Assembly (NCBI RefSeq): GCF_937951745.1
Contig: NZ_CALFBQ010000008.1
Span: 1-64,000, forward strand
Length of the DNA: 64,000 bases
From: an uncultured Chloroflexus sp.
GTDB lineage: Bacteria; Chloroflexota; Chloroflexia; Chloroflexales; Chloroflexaceae
Direction: 5' to 3'
The position numbers and the translations under genes were made by a program. Of the stretch, positions 16,719 through 24,894 are shown in pieces; position 1 is the first letter of the stretch; each line of letters starts with the position of its first letter. The notes below the pieces were generated by a model. It searched no databases and was not told the origin of the DNA. It worked only from the letters and a program-made list of their open reading frames with translations.

Positions 16719-17320
16719 CAGACGGGCCAGCACGGTTGGGATACAGGTCTGTATGCGCCGTTCTAGACTGGTGCGTCCCATCACCCTCTCCTTCTGGCAC
16801 ACGAGGGAGGTCTAGTAAGCGGAGGCTCGGGTTGACACGTCGCGCTCGAATCTCCCTTCAAGGTGGAGGCACACCACAAGGTGGGTCACACCGCACCGGC
16901 CGTATCGTTACACCGTAGGGGCACAGCATACTGTGCCCCCTACAGTACCCCTACGGTGCGGCACACAACGTTCAATACCATAAGGACGGGATACATGCCG
17001 TTGTTCGGCATAAGGACGGTCAATGCATATGCAACGGGACATTACCACCCGGAACCGGCGACGGCCCGGCGCACACCTACACGTGACCCCACAGCCACCC
17101 GTGGTAGCAGTGTCGGGTCATGCGCATCTGACCGTCACACCGCACCGGCCGTAGAGCCGTGCAGACGGGCCAGCACGGTTGGGATACAGGTCTGCGCGGT
17201 TCTAGACCGGTGCGTGCCATCACCCTTTCCTTCTGGCACACGAGGGAGGTCTAGTAATGAGGATGTTTGAACCAGTGCGGAGGTTCAAACAAGGGTTTAC
17301 ACATCGCGCTCGAATCTCTC
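16719..17320. repeat. Degenerate direct repeat pair in a 900-bp noncoding region
   Basis: Copy 1 (16719-16855) and copy 2 (17162-17320) share long blocks: CAGACGGGCCAGCACGGTTG, then GGATACAGGTCTG, then CCTTCTGGCACACGAGGGAG and GCGCTCGAATCTC. Copy 2 carries an insertion containing an inverted GTTTGAACC/GGTTCAAAC pair near 17266-17290. A further 20-base word (GTCACACCGCACCGGCCGTA) occurs at 16885 and 17134, and TAAGGACGG occurs twice near 16980-17030. At 16912-16966 GTAGGGGCACAGC and GTGCCCC make a hairpin. No gene is convincing in 16559-17477. Confidence 0.75.
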
Positions 17321-17422
17321 GTTCCCCGGTGAGGAGCGGGGGCACAAGGGCAAACACCAAATGATACGCAGTAAGTGAGTCTAGTCCGTAGCGAAGACAA
17401 TGGAACCACTCGCACCTAACAG

Positions 17423-17457
17423 AATGACTCCCGCCCCTGATAGGGGCGGGAGTCATT
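17423..17457 (-). terminator. Strong hairpin downstream of aioA
   Basis: A perfect 16-bp stem (AATGACTCCCGCCCCT with its complement) around a 3-base loop, beginning 20 bases past the aioA stop. The T-tract is weak on both strands, but the stem is strong enough to suggest factor-independent termination, possibly in both directions. Confidence 0.75.
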
Positions 17458-17477
17458 TGTGACGCACACCGACTGTA

Positions 17478-20063
17478 TCAACTAAACTTATTCTGCTGGA
17501 GGAAGCTCGCCGTCTGCTTGATGAACGGGATCGCCCCGGCCACCTTACGGACATTGGCTCGCGTTCCTTTGTACCACGGAATGGTTGTCTTTGGATCGGT
17601 ATAACCGGTTGTCAGCGAGTTCGACGTTCCACGCCAGTGGTACATCACCATAAAGATCGAACCCGGTTTCACCGCATCGGTCACGTATGCCATGTATATG
17701 GCATTCCCTTCCTCATTGAAAATCTCGATCAGATCTCCGGACTCGATGTTCAGCTTCTTTGCATCCTCTGGGTTAATCTCTGCATACGGCAGCGGATGCG
17801 TAATCACCCGCTCAGGCAATTGTCGATCGTGGTACGTTGACTGCCAGAGATGCTGGACCCGTCCGGTCGTAACCCAGAAAGGATACTCCTTCGCCTTGTT
17901 ACCTTCCAGATACTTCGCCACCTCAGCGGGATACCCCTCCCAGTCATCCGTGCCGTACCACTTGAACTTACCATCAGCGGTACCGAACTTCACCGTGTAG
18001 CGCCGGAGCGTCCCTACCAACTTCTTCGTCTTCGGATCAAGCCGCACCGGGGTACGGATACCCTCCTGACCAACCTGCTTCAGGAAGGCGTAAGTGACGC
18101 CCTTGTAGTTCTCGGCCTCCAGCTTCGCTTCGTCTTCCTCACTGACTTGATTGTCCGCAAATTCTTCTGAACCTGCGAGGAAGACATCCTCATCGGTCTT
18201 CCAGTTCTTGCCAAACTCAAACTTCGCTGCGACATCATTCTTCTTCTCGGCCCGATAGAGCTTGGCAATCTCTTCACCAACCAACTTGAAGATTTCCCAG
18301 TCAGGCTTCGCCTCTCCGGGTGGATCCATGAACTTCTCGTACAACCGCAACAGACGGCTGTTGCAGTTGATAGACGTCTCGTTCGCCTCACCCCAACCGG
18401 CAGCCGGCAGTACAAGGTGAGCATCGCGCGCAGTTTCGGTCATGTAAATGTCTTGCACAACCATAAAGAGCGCGTCAGGATCGGCATAGAGTGCCTTCAA
18501 GATGGCGTCAATCCGACCTTGAGTCGTGCTTGGCTCACCACTCTCACCTATCGCGCGCGTCAACTTCTTAGTCCGCTCGTGGATGCGCTTGCGGAAAATC
18601 TGGTTGTTTGGCGTCGAGAGGTACGGATCGTTTGCAATGACCCAGTAGAACTTACCTTTCCCGCTAGTGAGGAACTTATCAACATTGACGGGCGGACCAC
18701 CATTGTAGATAGAACCGGGTGTCGGTGATGGTGGACGGACATAACCCTCTTGGTGACCACCTTGGCGACCACAGCCTGTACCGGGCCGACCGATGTTATG
18801 CGTCAAGACGGCGAGCTGGACAAGGGCTGCCACTTGGTCATAATTTTTCATGTTCCAAATGATGCCCTTCTCATAAATGGTCAACGTGCGCCGCTTGAAC
18901 TTGTTCCCCTTTGGCTTTGCAATCCAATCGGCCGCTTGCTCAATTTGTGCCTTCGGCACACCGGTAATGCGCTCAGCTTGGGCCATAAACTCGTCATACT
19001 TCACATCCAGCTTGAGGCTCTTCTTCTTGTAATCCTCGAAGAGCTTCATATCGGTGCGTGCCTCTAGATAGGCTTTATCGTAGTAGCCACGCTCCCAAAC
19101 CACGCGCGCGATCGCGTTGGCCAAGATGTAGTCGGTGCCAAAGTTCGGCTGGAGCAACAGCACCCGATTCTTTGCAGCCGCTTCCGCAACGGTATACGAA
19201 GATGTCTTCCGTGGATCGATAACGATCAGATATCCTGCCTCGGCAGGTTCATCCTTGTCAAACACCTTCTTCTTCTCGGCAACCGTCGATCCTTGAATGT
19301 TCTCAAGAATATGCTGCGTGTAAAGAATGGTCGCCGTTTCGTAAGAGTTCGCTCCCCACAGCACGACAGTATCGGCAAGTCGAGCATCGCTGTAGTCGTA
19401 GTTTAGCTCATGCACACCCCGTTCACGGCTACCCCACACCTCCGAGTTGTAGGCCGGACGGTTGTGGATGGCAATGTGCTTGACCGAGAGCGCAGTGAAA
19501 AACAGCTTACCCGCACCATAGTTGTCTTCAAAACCAGCACCCGAACCGCCGTGGTCATAGCACTTTACGGCGATGTTATCATCGTTCTTGTCACGATCAC
19601 GAATACCCTTAATGATACCTGCCATGAGGGCAAGAGCGTCATCCCAAGTAATGGCTTGGAACTGATCACCTACCCGCAACAAGGGATACGTTAGCCGATC
19701 TTGCGTCCCGCGATCAAGGCTCCACATCGTCAGCGCATTGGAGCCACCGCGGTAGGAGTAATTGCCCTGATTAATCGGACTATTTGTTGCTGGTACAATC
19801 ACAATATTGTACTCTCGACCGTCCTTACCAACTGTCGTCGAGTGCATAGCCTCGGTGTAGCTCTGGCCTTTCAGCACTGCCTGCGGTTTCGTAAAATCGA
19901 CTTTGAACGCATTTTCATCTGCTTTCAAGCCGCCCTGCTCGCCGACCGGCCAAACGTACACCTTGTATCCACAACCGACATTGCAAAACTGGCAGACCGT
20001 GTTGTACTCAGTCGCACTGGTAGGTGGAAGGGGAACTTGATCAAAGCGCGGAAGAATGCTCAT
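17478..20063 (-). CDS. aioA: Arsenite oxidase large (molybdopterin) subunit AioA
   Basis: The 861-residue molybdopterin oxidoreductase oxidises arsenite to arsenate. The N-terminus has CQFCNVGCGYKVYVWP, the CX2CX3C ligand set of the [3Fe-4S] cluster seen in AioA, with a later YSYRGGSNALTMWSLDRG segment. It continues with YDHGGSGAGFEDNYGAGK, HNRPAYNSEVWG near the active site and a C-terminal MPT-binding domain (VTTGRVQHLWQSTYHDRQ and MVMYHWRGTSNSLTTGYTD). It has no signal peptide; in known systems AioA is exported piggyback with the Tat signal on AioB. The ATG has GAGGAG 9 bases upstream and lies 26 bases after aioB. Electrons would pass to AioB and then to a cytochrome c or copper protein. 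No aioX/S/R genes are in the window. The Lys/Glu-rich insert around residues 605-660 is notably more charged than the surrounding protein. Confidence 0.95.
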   Translation of the reverse strand: MSILPRFDQVPLPPTSATEYNTVCQFCNVGCGYKVYVWPVGEQGGLKADENAFKVDFTKPQAVLKGQSYTEAMHSTTVGKDGREYNIVIVPATNSPINQGNYSYRGGSNALTMWSLDRGTQDRLTYPLLRVGDQFQAITWDDALALMAGIIKGIRDRDKNDDNIAVKCYDHGGSGAGFEDNYGAGKLFFTALSVKHIAIHNRPAYNSEVWGSRERGVHELNYDYSDARLADTVVLWGANSYETATILYTQHILENIQGSTVAEKKKVFDKDEPAEAGYLIVIDPRKTSSYTVAEAAAKNRVLLLQPNFGTDYILANAIARVVWERGYYDKAYLEARTDMKLFEDYKKKSLKLDVKYDEFMAQAERITGVPKAQIEQAADWIAKPKGNKFKRRTLTIYEKGIIWNMKNYDQVAALVQLAVLTHNIGRPGTGCGRQGGHQEGYVRPPSPTPGSIYNGGPPVNVDKFLTSGKGKFYWVIANDPYLSTPNNQIFRKRIHERTKKLTRAIGESGEPSTTQGRIDAILKALYADPDALFMVVQDIYMTETARDAHLVLPAAGWGEANETSINCNSRLLRLYEKFMDPPGEAKPDWEIFKLVGEEIAKLYRAEKKNDVAAKFEFGKNWKTDEDVFLAGSEEFADNQVSEEDEAKLEAENYKGVTYAFLKQVGQEGIRTPVRLDPKTKKLVGTLRRYTVKFGTADGKFKWYGTDDWEGYPAEVAKYLEGNKAKEYPFWVTTGRVQHLWQSTYHDRQLPERVITHPLPYAEINPEDAKKLNIESGDLIEIFNEEGNAIYMAYVTDAVKPGSIFMVMYHWRGTSNSLTTGYTDPKTTIPWYKGTRANVRKVAGAIPFIKQTASFLQQNKFS

Positions 20064-20089
20064 AGAGTACCACTCCTCTTGGGTGTTCG

Positions 20090-20596
20090 CTAAATGTTCT
20101 TCGCTCGACCCCAGATAAGCCCATTAACTGCAGTTGCGTAGATATCACCCTTCTTGTCCACGGTTAACGTGATTTGCGGCAACCACGTACTAGCCAAACC
20201 TTGGTACGTCTGGCCCGCTTTGGCTGGATCGAACATTGAGTAGTGACATCTACAGACAAACCGCTCACCTTGGTACTGAATCGGACACCCCATGTGCGTG
20301 CAAACACCCGAGAACGCCACAATGTCATTTTGTGGACCGACACCGCCCAGAGCAGGCTTACCAAGCTTCACCAGAACAGCCGGAGTGTTTGCATCAGGAT
20401 AGTTGAACGTGACCGGCTTGTTAACAGTTAGATCGGCTACATTCCCTACCTTCACCGATTTGTAAGGCAAGCTTGGCGCTAGCCACGGTTTAAGCTTACT
20501 TCCAGCCGCCAGTGCAGCCTTCCCCCACGAGGAAAAAAGGGCTGCTGTCATCGCCATGACCTTCAGAAATCCTCTGCGACTGAGCATTCGTTGCAT
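20090..20596 (-). CDS. aioB: Arsenite oxidase small (Rieske) subunit AioB
   Basis: The 168-residue protein has a Tat signal (LSRRGFLKVMAMTAALF) and a Rieske [2Fe-2S] domain: CTHMGCPI and CRCHYSMFDPAKAG supply two Cys and two His ligands plus the extra cysteine pair that can form a disulfide. It passes electrons from AioA to the respiratory or photosynthetic chain outside the cytoplasmic membrane. The ATG at 20596 has GAGGTG 8 bases upstream; the longer in-frame start at 20644 lies inside the promoter and is rejected. It is the first gene of the aioB-aioA operon, the usual order. Confidence 0.95.
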   Translation of the reverse strand: MQRMLSRRGFLKVMAMTAALFSSWGKAALAAGSKLKPWLAPSLPYKSVKVGNVADLTVNKPVTFNYPDANTPAVLVKLGKPALGGVGPQNDIVAFSGVCTHMGCPIQYQGERFVCRCHYSMFDPAKAGQTYQGLASTWLPQITLTVDKKGDIYATAVNGLIWGRAKNI

Positions 20597-20643
20597 ACCA
20601 TTGCACCTCGCTGTCTTAACTTTTTGCGATCCACAGTGCATCA

Positions 20644-20672
20644 ATATTATCGCATTTCGTTATTTCTGTCAA
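20644..20672 (-). promoter_or_regulatory. Sigma-70-type promoter of aioBA
   Basis: Minus strand: TTGACA at 20672-20667, a 17-base spacer, and TAATAT at 20649-20644. An imperfect inverted repeat (ATTATCG/CGTTATT) lies in the spacer and could be an operator, although this is weak. No GG-N10-GC sigma-54 signature was seen. Confidence 0.65.
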
Positions 20673-21119
20673 TAGGGTTTGAATCAAGTACTCTATGTTC
20701 ACAAAAACCATTTGATAATTTCGATATTATATACTTAACAATAAAAGATTACTCAGGAACATGACTAGACAAACATCTTTTGTCAAACTATTGAGACATA
20801 CGCTAAAACCGCCTTCGTTACAAAATCTCTCTCGTTTCCACATAACCGTTTGGCTATTCCTTACAAAGAAAGTATGAAATGTTCAGAAATAGCATGCTAA
20901 ATGCTCTTACAAGATAATAACACTGCAAAACTGCTCGTTTCATAAAACTGAACTATTTTCTTCCAACCGATATCTTATTTTAAAAAGATGCCATTTGAAA
21001 TTAAAAACACTTTTATTCTTTAATTTTTGATTAAAATATGATAAATGCTAGTACAACTTTCAGTTAGCACTACAATAATGTTAGGATATTGACTCACTCC
21101 ATTGTTACTATGCCTCACC
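20645..21119. other. A+T-rich intergenic region upstream of aioBA
   Basis: About 450 bases that are clearly richer in A and T than anything else in the window, with A and T runs throughout 20690-21060. No reading frame of useful length, tRNA or clear repeat is present. It separates aioBA from the tRNA pair. It may be a curved upstream region or DNA of foreign base composition. Confidence 0.7.
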
Positions 21120-21148
21120 TTGACGAACAACGCAATGGCTGCTATAAT
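21120..21148 (+). promoter_or_regulatory. Consensus promoter of the tRNA pair
   Basis: TTGACG at 21120-21125, a spacer of exactly 17 bases, and TATAAT at 21143-21148 with an upstream TGC (extended -10). The mature tRNA begins 12 bases downstream of the -10 box. Confidence 0.85.
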
Positions 21149-21160
21149 CTGGACTGTCGC

Positions 21161-21248
21161 GCCGAAGTGGCGGAATGGCAGACGCGGCGGTCTCAAAAAC
21201 CGCTGGGGATCAACCCCCGTGTGGGTTCAAGTCCCACCTTCGGCACCA
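21161..21248 (+). tRNA. tRNA-Leu (anticodon CAA), CCA encoded
   Basis: Acceptor arms GCCGAAG and CTTCGGC pair perfectly, followed by A and CCA. The anticodon stem GCGGT/ACCGC encloses loop CTCAAAA, giving anticodon CAA, which reads UUG. The long variable arm (TGGGGATCAACCCCC) and the GTTCAAGTC T-arm fit class II tRNA-Leu. Confidence 0.95.
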
Positions 21249-21261
21249 CGAAAAAGTATAT

Positions 21262-21338
21262 CGGGGCGTGGCTCAGCCTGGTAGAGCGCCGCGTTCGGGT
21301 CGCGGAGGTCGGTGGTTCAAATCCACTCGCCCCGACCA
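21262..21338 (+). tRNA. tRNA-Pro (anticodon CGG), CCA encoded
   Basis: Acceptor CGGGGCG pairs with CGCCCCG, followed by ACCA. The anticodon stem CCGCG/CGCGG encloses loop TTCGGGT, anticodon CGG. The T-loop is TTCAAAT. It lies 13 bases after tRNA-Leu and shares its promoter. Confidence 0.95.
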
Positions 21339-21344
21339 GATACT

Positions 21345-21376
21345 AAAAACGTCTGTGCGATCGCACAGACGTTTTT
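21345..21376 (+). terminator. Factor-independent terminator of the tRNA operon
   Basis: AAAAACGTCTGTGCGA pairs perfectly with TCGCACAGACGTTTTT, ending in five T. It lies 6 bases after the tRNA-Pro CCA. The A-run on the left also makes it usable from the other strand. Confidence 0.9.
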
Positions 21377-21754
21377 GGTTTATGTCCAGCCCTCAAGAAC
21401 CCTTACCCCAGCCCCGCTCCCACTGGTGCAAGAGCGAGCGTTGTTGGGTTCCGTTGCAGCAATGCCTGTGCTGCCATGCGACTCCCCCCTCGCCCGCCAT
21501 CGTGGCCGGGGAGGTGAGAGCCATCGTAACCCTAGCCCAACTCTTCCGCGGCGGGTCATTGCTAGTCTGATCGATGACCTCCCCAAACGGGACTCATCAC
21601 TCTTGTCACTCAGCCCTGTCGCTACCGCAGGTTTGATGCTAAGATTCCACTCGATCTGACACCCTCGCTTCAGCTACACAATTGGTAGACTGTTAGCAGG
21701 GAATATTTGCTGTCATTCCTCACCTCCGTGATCGCACGTGCAACAGGAACTCCT
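21377..21754. other. Intergenic region with degenerate CCCCAGCCCC/GGGGAGG repeats
   Basis: Contains the ACCCCAGCCCCGCTCCCACTGG word (21404 onward) and GGCCGGGGAGGTGAG (21503 onward), both of a dispersed repeat type also seen near 16603 and 33870-33940. No gene is supported here. Confidence 0.45.
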
Positions 21755-22198
21755 ATGAACCAAAAACTCTCTGCTTGGTGGTGGTGCCTGTGGTTGAGCG
21801 GTGCGTTACTGCTCACCGCCTGTACTGATCTGGCGGCAGCGCTGCCGCCTACTCCCAGTCCCTTCCCTACCTTAGCCCGCTTGCCGACTGTCACACCGGT
21901 GACGCCACAACCAACCCGTTCACCAGTCACGATTGTGCTCGTTCCGCCAAGCACGGTCACACCCACCGCTGAACGCTTGGTTGGGCGTGTCAACGTGGCA
22001 GCGAATCTGCGTAACGGCCCCGGTACCTCCTTTCGGATTATCACGGTCGTGCCGTCTAATACCGAAGTGCTACTCGAAGGCCAGCGCGCCAATTGGTACG
22101 TTGTGCGCCTACCCGATGGCCAGACCGGCTGGATGTCGGCAGCCGTGCTTGAGGTGGCGCCCGACATCGCGGCGAAGGTACCGGTAGCTACGCCATAG
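21755..22198 (+). CDS. Lipoprotein with bacterial SH3 domain
   Basis: The 147-residue protein begins with a lipoprotein signal (LWLSGALLLTAC; the Cys would be lipidated by Lgt). A Pro/Thr-rich spacer at residues about 30-80 follows, then one SH3b domain: RVNVAANLRNGPGTSFRII, EVLLEGQRANWYVVRL and GQTGWMSAAVLEV. SH3b domains bind cell wall peptides or other ligands, so an envelope-anchored sensor or wall-binding role is likely but not shown. The ATG at 21755 has AGGA upstream, and a hairpin at 22223-22249 follows. Confidence 0.85.
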   Translation: MNQKLSAWWWCLWLSGALLLTACTDLAAALPPTPSPFPTLARLPTVTPVTPQPTRSPVTIVLVPPSTVTPTAERLVGRVNVAANLRNGPGTSFRIITVVPSNTEVLLEGQRANWYVVRLPDGQTGWMSAAVLEVAPDIAAKVPVATP

Positions 22199-22222
22199 AA
22201 CTGGCCCATAGGTTTATGATCG

Positions 22223-22249
22223 AAGAGCCGGCCCCGGGGGCCGGCTCTT
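22223..22249 (+). terminator. GC-rich hairpin after the SH3 lipoprotein gene
   Basis: AAGAGCCGGCCCC and GGGGCCGGCTCTT form a 13-bp stem around a single-base loop, 24 bases past the stop. No T-tract follows, so termination strength is uncertain. Confidence 0.65.
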
Positions 22250-22346
22250 GATGAGTTCAGAGCAACGCAGCAATGTTAATTAGTGCTACCATAGTAGAGA
22301 GCAGCAGAATCGCGATGCCTGATGGCTTCAGCAAAGGACACTCTCT

Positions 22347-23549
22347 ATGCAGCTTTTTAATACGTTTTCCCGGATCCGCGAACCATTTACTATCCCCACT
22401 GACCGTCCGGTAACACTCTACGTCTGTGGAGTAACGCCTTACGATACCACTCATATGGGGCACGTGCGCACCTTTATCGTCTTTGACGTGTTGGTGCGCT
22501 ATCTGCAATGGCACGGCGCGACAGTACGCTACTGCCAGAACGTGACCGACGTTGATGATCCGCTCTTCGAGCGCGCCCGCCGCGATGGGGTGGATTGGTA
22601 CGAGCTGGCCGAACGCCAAATTGCCCAGTTGCGCGCTGATTGTGCCGGTCTCAACATTCTGCCGCCCACCTTCTTCCCACGGGTGAGCGAGGAAATCGGC
22701 ACGATGATTCCGATCATCGAGCGTCTCATCGAACTCGGCCATGCTTACGTCGTCGATGGCAACGTCTATTTCAGCATTCAAACCGACCCCGATTTCGGGC
22801 GGATGGCACGTATGGGTTATGCCGAGTTGCTGGCAATTGCCAATCAGCGCGGTAACAATCCCAATGACCCCTGTAAGCGCGATCCGCTCGATTTTGTGCT
22901 CTGGCAACGGGGGAATCCGGACGAACCGAAGTGGGCGAGTCCGTGGGGGATGGGTCGTCCGGGTTGGCATATCGAGTGCAGTGCGATGTCGAAACGCTAT
23001 TTAGGCGATCAGATCGACATGCACGGCGGCGGAGCTGATCTCATCTTCCCGCATCACTCGTGCGAGATCGCGCAGAGCGAATCAGCCACCGGCAAAAAGC
23101 CCTTCGCGCGCTACTGGATACACGTCGGATTGGTCTGGCTCGATGGCGAGAAGATGAGCAAGTCGCTGGGGAATTTGGTCTTTGCCCGCGATGCGTTACA
23201 GATCCACCACCCCGACGCGATCCGCTGGTATTTGCTCAGCGAACACTACCGCGAGGAATTTGACTACCGGCGCGATGCAGTGGCGCGCTACGAGCAGTAC
23301 GCTGCCGATCTACGCCGGGCCTTGACCATCAACAGTGGCGACCATAGTTCGCTCGATGTGAGCCGTGGCCGCGCTGATGTGATTGCGGCGATGGACGATG
23401 ATCTGGATACGCCGGCAGCATTGGCGACACTGCACACGATGGCCGGCATGATCATCGATGCCGCCACTGAGGGTCGCGATGTGAGCGCCGCTCAGGCGAT
23501 CGTGCGCGATTTGGCAACAATGATAGGTTTCACCCTGCGCGCACCGTAG
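22347..23549 (+). CDS. cysS: Cysteinyl-tRNA synthetase, short form
   Basis: The 400-residue class I synthetase charges tRNA-Cys. It has the HIGH-like PYDTTHMGH, KMSKS as GEKMSKSLGN, and zinc ligands in VCGVTPYD, WHIECSAMS and IFPHHSCEIAQSE. In most CysS the last motif reads HHENE; here it is HHSCE, adding an extra cysteine next to the metal site. It is about 60 residues shorter than the common 460-residue enzyme and ends just after the DALR-like anticodon domain (AAMDDDLDTPAALATLH), lacking the C-terminal minidomain. The MshC ligase of mycothiol synthesis is related and short, but the GGGADLIFPHH and AQSES motifs favour CysS. The ATG has AAGGA upstream. Confidence 0.88.
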   Translation: MQLFNTFSRIREPFTIPTDRPVTLYVCGVTPYDTTHMGHVRTFIVFDVLVRYLQWHGATVRYCQNVTDVDDPLFERARRDGVDWYELAERQIAQLRADCAGLNILPPTFFPRVSEEIGTMIPIIERLIELGHAYVVDGNVYFSIQTDPDFGRMARMGYAELLAIANQRGNNPNDPCKRDPLDFVLWQRGNPDEPKWASPWGMGRPGWHIECSAMSKRYLGDQIDMHGGGADLIFPHHSCEIAQSESATGKKPFARYWIHVGLVWLDGEKMSKSLGNLVFARDALQIHHPDAIRWYLLSEHYREEFDYRRDAVARYEQYAADLRRALTINSGDHSSLDVSRGRADVIAAMDDDLDTPAALATLHTMAGMIIDAATEGRDVSAAQAIVRDLATMIGFTLRAP

Positions 23550-23604
23550 CGGTGGGTGGAGCACCAAAGCGGGTTTGCGGTTGGGTTTTAGCTCCCCGGT
23601 TTCT

Positions 23605-23633
23605 GGAGTGCGGCAGTCTGACTACCGCACTCC
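23605..23633. terminator. Hairpin between convergent cysS and ftsZ
   Basis: GGAGTGCGG and CCGCACTCC form a 9-bp stem with loop CAGTCTGACTA. It lies between the two stops and may terminate both transcripts. A related degenerate copy (CAGCAGTTTGACTACCGCACGCC) lies near 44590-44612. Confidence 0.65.
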
Positions 23634-23687
23634 ATACATCACTGCTCAAGCGTTAGCCTGCTGTACTCGCTAGAACCGAACTTCATC

Positions 23688-24872
23688 TCACCGCTGGCGA
23701 TTGCGATCGCGCCCGCGCAAGAAGGGCGGGATGTCGAGATCGTCGTTGGGCATAGCCGGACGCACCGGTTGCACGGGTGGCTGCACCGGCGCCGGGGTCG
23801 TCTGCTTGGGGCGCTGGGCCGGCTGCCCGCCAATCTGCCCGGTCGCTTGGCTGGTGCTGGTCGCTGCGGTTGGATACGAGCGGGTGCGTTGCACGTTGGA
23901 GTTGCGGTTCATATCAAAACCGGTCGCGATCAGCGTGATCTTGATTTCACCGGGCGGGAAGTTGGGATCGATCACGGCGCCGATGATAATATTGGCGTCG
24001 GGATCAACCTGCTTGGCGACAATATCGGCTGCCTCGTAGACTTCCATAATGCCGAGATCTTCGCCGCCGGTGATGTTAAAGAGCACGCCCTTCGCCCCAT
24101 CGATGCTGACCTCGAGCAAGGGGCTGGCAATCGCCTGATTGACCGCATCAAGCGCGCGAGTGTCGCCCTTACCATACCCGACCGCCATCAAAGCCGAACC
24201 TTGCTGGGCCATAATCGTCTTGACGTCGGCGAAATCCACATTAATCAGACCGCGCTGGGTGATCAGGTCAGAAATGCCCTGAATGCCTTGGCGCAACACA
24301 TCATCAGCCATCAGAAACGCCTGTTGGAACGTGGTATTCTTGCTGGCCGTTTGCAACAGGCGGTCATTAGGAATGACGATCAAGGTATCAACCACCGGGC
24401 GTAACTGTTCGATGCCGGCCTCGGCCACTTTGCGACGGTGATTACCTTCAAAGGTGAAGGGGCGGGTCACGACGCCAACCGTTAGCGCGCCGAGGTCGTG
24501 GGCAATCCCGGCGATGATCGGCGACGCGCCGGTGCCGGTGCCGCCACCCATACCGGCAGCGACAAAGACCATATCAGCGCCCTTCAACTGCTCGTAGATA
24601 TCTTCCTGATTCTCCTCCGCCGCCTTCTGCCCAATCACTGGATTGCCGCCGCTGCCCAAGCCGCGGGTGAGCTTGTCACCGATGCGAATCCGCACCGGTG
24701 CCAACGAGTGCATCAATGCCTGCACATCGGTATTGACGGTAATAAATTCGACCCCCTGCACGCCAGCGGCAATCATGCGATCCACTGCATTGCTGCCGCC
24801 GCCGCCAACGCCAACCACCTTGATCTGGGCGAAGTCTTCGAGCGAGAAGCCATTGCTGCTCCGATCAACCAT
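23688..24872 (-). CDS. ftsZ: Cell division GTPase FtsZ
   Basis: The 394-residue tubulin homologue forms the division ring. It has [12 protein letters not shown] near the N-terminus, the tubulin signature [10 protein letters not shown], and the T7 loop [13 protein letters not shown] variable linker rich in Thr, Gln and Pro follows residue about 325. The C-terminal peptide [18 protein letters not shown] is intact and would bind FtsA. The ATG at 24872 has a perfect AAGGAGG 8 bases upstream; in-frame codons further up are not used. It is the last gene of the dcw cluster, 22 bases after ftsA. Confidence 0.97.
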   Translation of the reverse strand: MVDRSSNGFSLEDFAQIKVVGVGGGGSNAVDRMIAAGVQGVEFITVNTDVQALMHSLAPVRIRIGDKLTRGLGSGGNPVIGQKAAEENQEDIYEQLKGADMVFVAAGMGGGTGTGASPIIAGIAHDLGALTVGVVTRPFTFEGNHRRKVAEAGIEQLRPVVDTLIVIPNDRLLQTASKNTTFQQAFLMADDVLRQGIQGISDLITQRGLINVDFADVKTIMAQQGSALMAVGYGKGDTRALDAVNQAIASPLLEVSIDGAKGVLFNITGGEDLGIMEVYEAADIVAKQVDPDANIIIGAVIDPNFPPGEIKITLIATGFDMNRNSNVQRTRSYPTAATSTSQATGQIGGQPAQRPKQTTPAPVQPPVQPVRPAMPNDDLDIPPFLRGRDRNRQR

Positions 24873-24894
24873 GTGCGAACCTCCTTGGGTAGTG

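Noticed and set aside
16863-17270. 135-codon plus-strand frame in the repeat-rich region
   Set aside because: It spans both repeat copies, with Thr/Arg/Pro-rich low-information sequence and no start signal.
22347-23549. MshC (mycothiol cysteine ligase) instead of CysS
   Set aside because: The GGGADLIFPHH and AQSES motifs and the C-terminal helices fit CysRS better, although the short length leaves some doubt.
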